A DNA stretch of 64,000 nucleotides from Choristoneura fumiferana (taxonomy: Eukaryota > Arthropoda > Insecta > Lepidoptera > Tortricidae). Of this stretch, positions 61,426 through 64,000 are shown piece after piece (the first letter of the stretch is position 1; every line of letters starts with the position of its first letter). The translations under genes and the position numbers were made by a program. A model generated the notes under the pieces. It was given only the letters and a program-made list of their open reading frames with translations. It was not told the origin of the DNA and ran no database searches. The stretch lies in contig NC_133474.1 of NCBI RefSeq assembly GCF_025370935.1, positions 385,018 through 449,017 of the forward strand, given 5' to 3'.

Positions 61426-62494
61426 GTATTTTGATTAATTCCAGTTTCTTTTTAATTATTTTGTTGCTCTATTCCTCTCATCTGTCCGAGCACGCGAGCA
61501 GGCTGCAATTACCAGGCCATCACTGCCGTTCCGCCTGTGACAGTTGCAGTTCTACCATACAATCTTTTCTTTGGGTAAGTAAATGCAGTACGTCGCATTA
61601 GACAGCGTTTGAGATATAATTATCAGATCAGGAGGGCGGTCAGGTCTGCTAGTGAACAACGTCGGCATTAGATTCAGCTAATACTTTGAGAACAAAAAAA
61701 AGGTATAAACTTTGTGATAACAAGTTAAATATGCCCGCTGTCCAGTCAATCAACAAGCCAACCGTACCACTAGCAATTAATTTTTTTGAGCTTGACTGTT
61801 AGTCAGTATCTAGAACCTACAGTATTTAATTTTGCCTAGGTTTCTGCTGTCAAACCGTGCGGCACAGTTAGATCTATGTGATACGTCCTACATAATATAA
61901 TAACATGCAGTACACGCTCCTCCACCCTCCTCCTACATGAAATAATATATATATCACACAATACCTAATAATAGTTATATAGTAGTATTGTGACAGCTAG
62001 TCGAGCTTGTGTGACAATATAATACATACATAATAAAATATTGTTTTACATGGAAGAGAAAGAGAGCGGGCGTGTATGTAAACTTATTGTTTAGATATTT
62101 CACATGGCGTAGTGTCGGCACGGTTCGTAGCGCAGAAGTAAGTAAAAAAATATTGTTGTCAATTTATATGAGGTTCGCAAATTAACAAGTTCTCTGTCCC
62201 GAAGCAATGTGCAGCGTTCTTTTGACACGTCGCATAGAATGATAAGGTAATTAATATCCCCGTAGCAATTTTCATTGTTTATCTAAATGTGGTTCAAGAA
62301 TAAAAAATAATTATTATAATGTATGTAATAAAGTTTATTATTTTTTCGAAAGAACACTCCATTATTTACATCACTGGTCATATGGCACATTGCCTCATGG
62401 ACGCACCAGTAAAGCCACGCATCAAGGGTCAAGGACCTGGTAACACCGAAACCACTCAATAATTCAAGTATTAATTTCATTTCGTATTTGTTTC
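61426..62494. other. Unassigned DNA
   Basis: About 1.1 kb of AT-rich sequence with ATATATATCACAC near 61950 and no recognised gene or repeat. Confidence 0.45.
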
Positions 62495-62700
62495 GTTGAG
62501 ATATGTATGCATAGGAAAAATTCGTGTCTAGATTCCTGTCCAGCGGTGGTGTAGGGGTTATAGCACGCAGCACGGATTGCTGAGGACCTGGGTTCGATTC
62601 CCAGCCGGTCTCTTTTTCTGGTTTTTCTGTGCATCCATGTCTCAGTTTGTATTTTCGATATGGTTTCACGGGATACCGTAAAAGTAACAAATTTGGAGTT
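62495..62700 (+). mobile_element. tRNA-derived SINE, family C
   Basis: ATATGTATGCATAGGAAAAA leader, GGTGGTGTAGGGGTTATAGC, GCTGAGGACCTGGGTTCGAT, TCCCAGCCGGTCTC, TTTTTCTGGTTTTTCTGTGC, CTCAGTTTGTATTTTCG. It is an independent insertion outside the large duplication, so it confirms that the unit is dispersed. Confidence 0.72.
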
Positions 62701-63517
62701 GAAAAAAAAAAATACAAAAAGACTCCAAAAACCAATCATAGCCTATAATATAATGCAAACTCAAAATCACAACATTATTAGATGCCACTATAATGAAAGC
62801 ATGACGCGAAAGATACAATTTTAAGCGGAGATATAAAACTAGCTACTAGCCGCGTGCACCTACCATGCAATAGTCCTAAAATACAAAAGTCAAGGTATCA
62901 GAAGCTTAAAAATATATAATTGTAATAATAGTCACACATAATAAAAAAAAGTAAGCTCACAAAAAATTTATCAATATATGAACTTATACCATTCTTCTGA
63001 TTTTGGTTCTTGATTCTGGGTATCTGTATGCGATGTCATTTTACACGTTTCCTTTTCTTCTGATAAGGCAACCTGGACAGTTCAGTAGCAATGACACTCG
63101 AAAAAGAACGCCATACTATCTACTACAGTTATCGCGGCCGGCTCAGTCAAGAATGTATCTAAAGCTAGACATGAGCAAAGTCTAAACATGAGTGATATTA
63201 ATCTCGATATCGATTGTCAATATTAGTCATCCTGTGACATAGAGCATAACACTAACTCGGTTGTTAAAAAAAATGAACATATAATAATTCTTTTTTTCTA
63301 CTACAATGTTTATGTTTCACGCAGAAAAGATTAAAAACTATCGCGAAAAGACTTGTGCTAGCACGTTACTAGTGACAAAACATAAATAATTTCGGAATAA
63401 GATGTCAGTAAACATCGATCTATGCGATCTCCAGGGTGAGACAGCTTCGAAGTTGAGTGTCATACTTCTGGCGGTGACATGGTGTCGCATGGAATTCACT
63501 CAAATCAAAAATGTAGG
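62701..63517. other. Unassigned AT-rich DNA
   Basis: AGACTCCAAAAACCAATCAT near 62727 matches, inverted, TGGTTTTTTGGAGTC near 31800 upstream of the family C SINE; nothing else recognised. Confidence 0.4.
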
Positions 63518-63627
63518 TACAGTCACCAGCATTAATATCTACCACAGCGGAGCGTGCAAAAATATTCTGACAGGTCCTTCCGGCCCTAGAAATAGAGTCG
63601 TGGTCAGATATTGGTGTGATGACTGTA
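63518..63627. mobile_element. Palindromic MITE (TACAGTCACCAGCATTAATA family)
   Basis: Left TACAGTCACCAGCATTAATA and TCTACCACAGCGGAGCGTGC; right GTGGTCAGATATTGGTG then ATGACTGTA. The centre has CTAGAAATAGAG. The right half has lost the GCACGCTCCGCTGTGG arm, retained in the 19.8 kb relative. Confidence 0.7.
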
Positions 63628-63639
63628 CATGAAAAATTT

Positions 63640-63900
63640 TTTAGCAAAAATGGAACCGACTATAAAAAAAAACAAAAAAAAACAACTAGTTTGAAGTACT
63701 TTCTGGCGGACTTTTTCAATTTCTTGTAAATCAGAAAAAATGTACGAAATTGTACGCTATAGTTAAAAAAAATGAACGTTCAAGTTCTAAAGCGCTTATA
63801 TAAGGTGCCCATTGGGATTCCGACAGATTGGGATTCCGATTTTTACTTATAAAAAATTCGACTGCTTCATAGTAAAAGATAGCGCCCGCCAGAAAGTATC
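63640..63900. repeat. Inverted CTTTCTGGCGG pair with AAAATGGAACCGAC repeat
   Basis: AAGTACTTTCTGGCGGAC near 63694 is mirrored by GCCCGCCAGAAAGTATCTT near 63885. It begins with AGCAAAAATGGAACCGACTA, a common Lepidoptera repeat motif. GATTGGGATTCCGA occurs twice in tandem near 63813-63839. Confidence 0.5.
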
Positions 63901-64000
63901 TTTATTATTACCGTGTACTACTATTACGAGTAGTACTATTATTAGTAGTGATTAGTAGTATATTTACGGTAGTATATTTTTTAAACTAGCGCACAAATTC
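63901..64000. repeat. AT-rich imperfect palindrome
   Basis: GTACTACTATTACGAGTAGTAC is a near-perfect hairpin (63915-63936), followed by several AGTAGT repeats. The window ends here. Confidence 0.5.

Noticed and set aside
62283..62735. 150-codon minus-strand frame
   Set aside because: The readable middle (GWESNPGPQQS region) is SINE family C read in reverse.
1..64000. CRISPR array, bacterial operons or ribosome-binding sites
   Set aside because: The 24-bp and ~118-bp tandem arrays have no spacers, and all recognisable content is eukaryotic.
1..64000. Integrated animal virus sequence
   Set aside because: Retroelement proteins seen are BEL/Pao gag and protease, LINE reverse transcriptase ends and a Tc1/mariner tail; no envelope or viral structural gene is recognisable.

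Overview
This is a repeat-saturated stretch of an insect genome, almost certainly a moth or butterfly (Lepidoptera). The evidence is the repeat content. There are many Helitron-like elements opening TCCTACTAATATTATAAA and closing in a GCGAAGCC..CTAG tail. There are RTE-like LINE 3' ends with (GAT)n tails, three tRNA-derived SINE families, and the GGGTTCCGT, GGCCGCAATGGGCAC and CAGGACGGAACTCTTCAACGG dispersed repeats. I found no host protein-coding gene I could defend. Nearly every open frame over 60 codons lies in a repeat, a foldback or a tandem array, and the recognisable coding matter is transposon debris. Family names are from motif recognition, not database search.

Layout. 1-2.1 kb: two head-to-tail minus-strand Helitrons, each carrying the same nested repeat and a dimeric minisatellite. 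2.1-3.3 kb: first copy of a ~1.2 kb duplication whose partner is at 15.6-16.8 kb; both copies lie beside a Helitron 5' end. 3.3-25 kb: mostly unassigned AT-rich DNA with foldback/MITE elements, tRNA-SINEs, four RTE-like coding tails, a CpG-dense patch at 14.1-14.3 kb, and two well-resolved nested insertions (MITE into Helitron at 18.2 kb, RTE into Helitron at 18.7 kb). 24.6-24.9 kb: a Penelope-like terminal segment with a hammerhead-ribozyme-like fold.

25.08-35.90 kb and 45.28-58.64 kb are two direct copies of one ~11 kb segment with nearly identical order and sequence. Copy 2 holds an extra 2.2 kb BEL/Pao-type LTR retrotransposon (gag and protease remnants, no reverse transcriptase or integrase) with a clean 5-bp target duplication; copy 1 is the empty site. 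The 9.4 kb between them carries more foldbacks, Penelope-like hammerhead-bearing repeats, a 13 x 24-bp minisatellite beside a tRNA-type primer-binding site, and a Tc1/mariner transposase tail. Either the ~11 kb segment is a true recent duplication or it is an unmerged haplotype in the assembly; the sequence alone cannot decide.

58.6-64 kb: a hAT-like MITE with an 8-bp target duplication, several large foldbacks, a palindromic Penelope-like pair with hammerhead-like folds on both strands, a SINE, and a palindromic MITE.

The elements mainly interact as nested parasites: LINE and MITE copies sit inside Helitrons, SINEs borrow LINE-like tails, and repeats lie at duplication breakpoints. The best candidates for something biologically active are the hammerhead-like RNAs at 24.7, 36.6 and 61.2-61.4 kb (with weaker relatives at 11.2 and 41.1 kb) and the BEL insertion. 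Three N gaps (3342-3441, 4157-4738, 44328-44427) and many one-base indels inside repeats indicate a long-read assembly of moderate polish.
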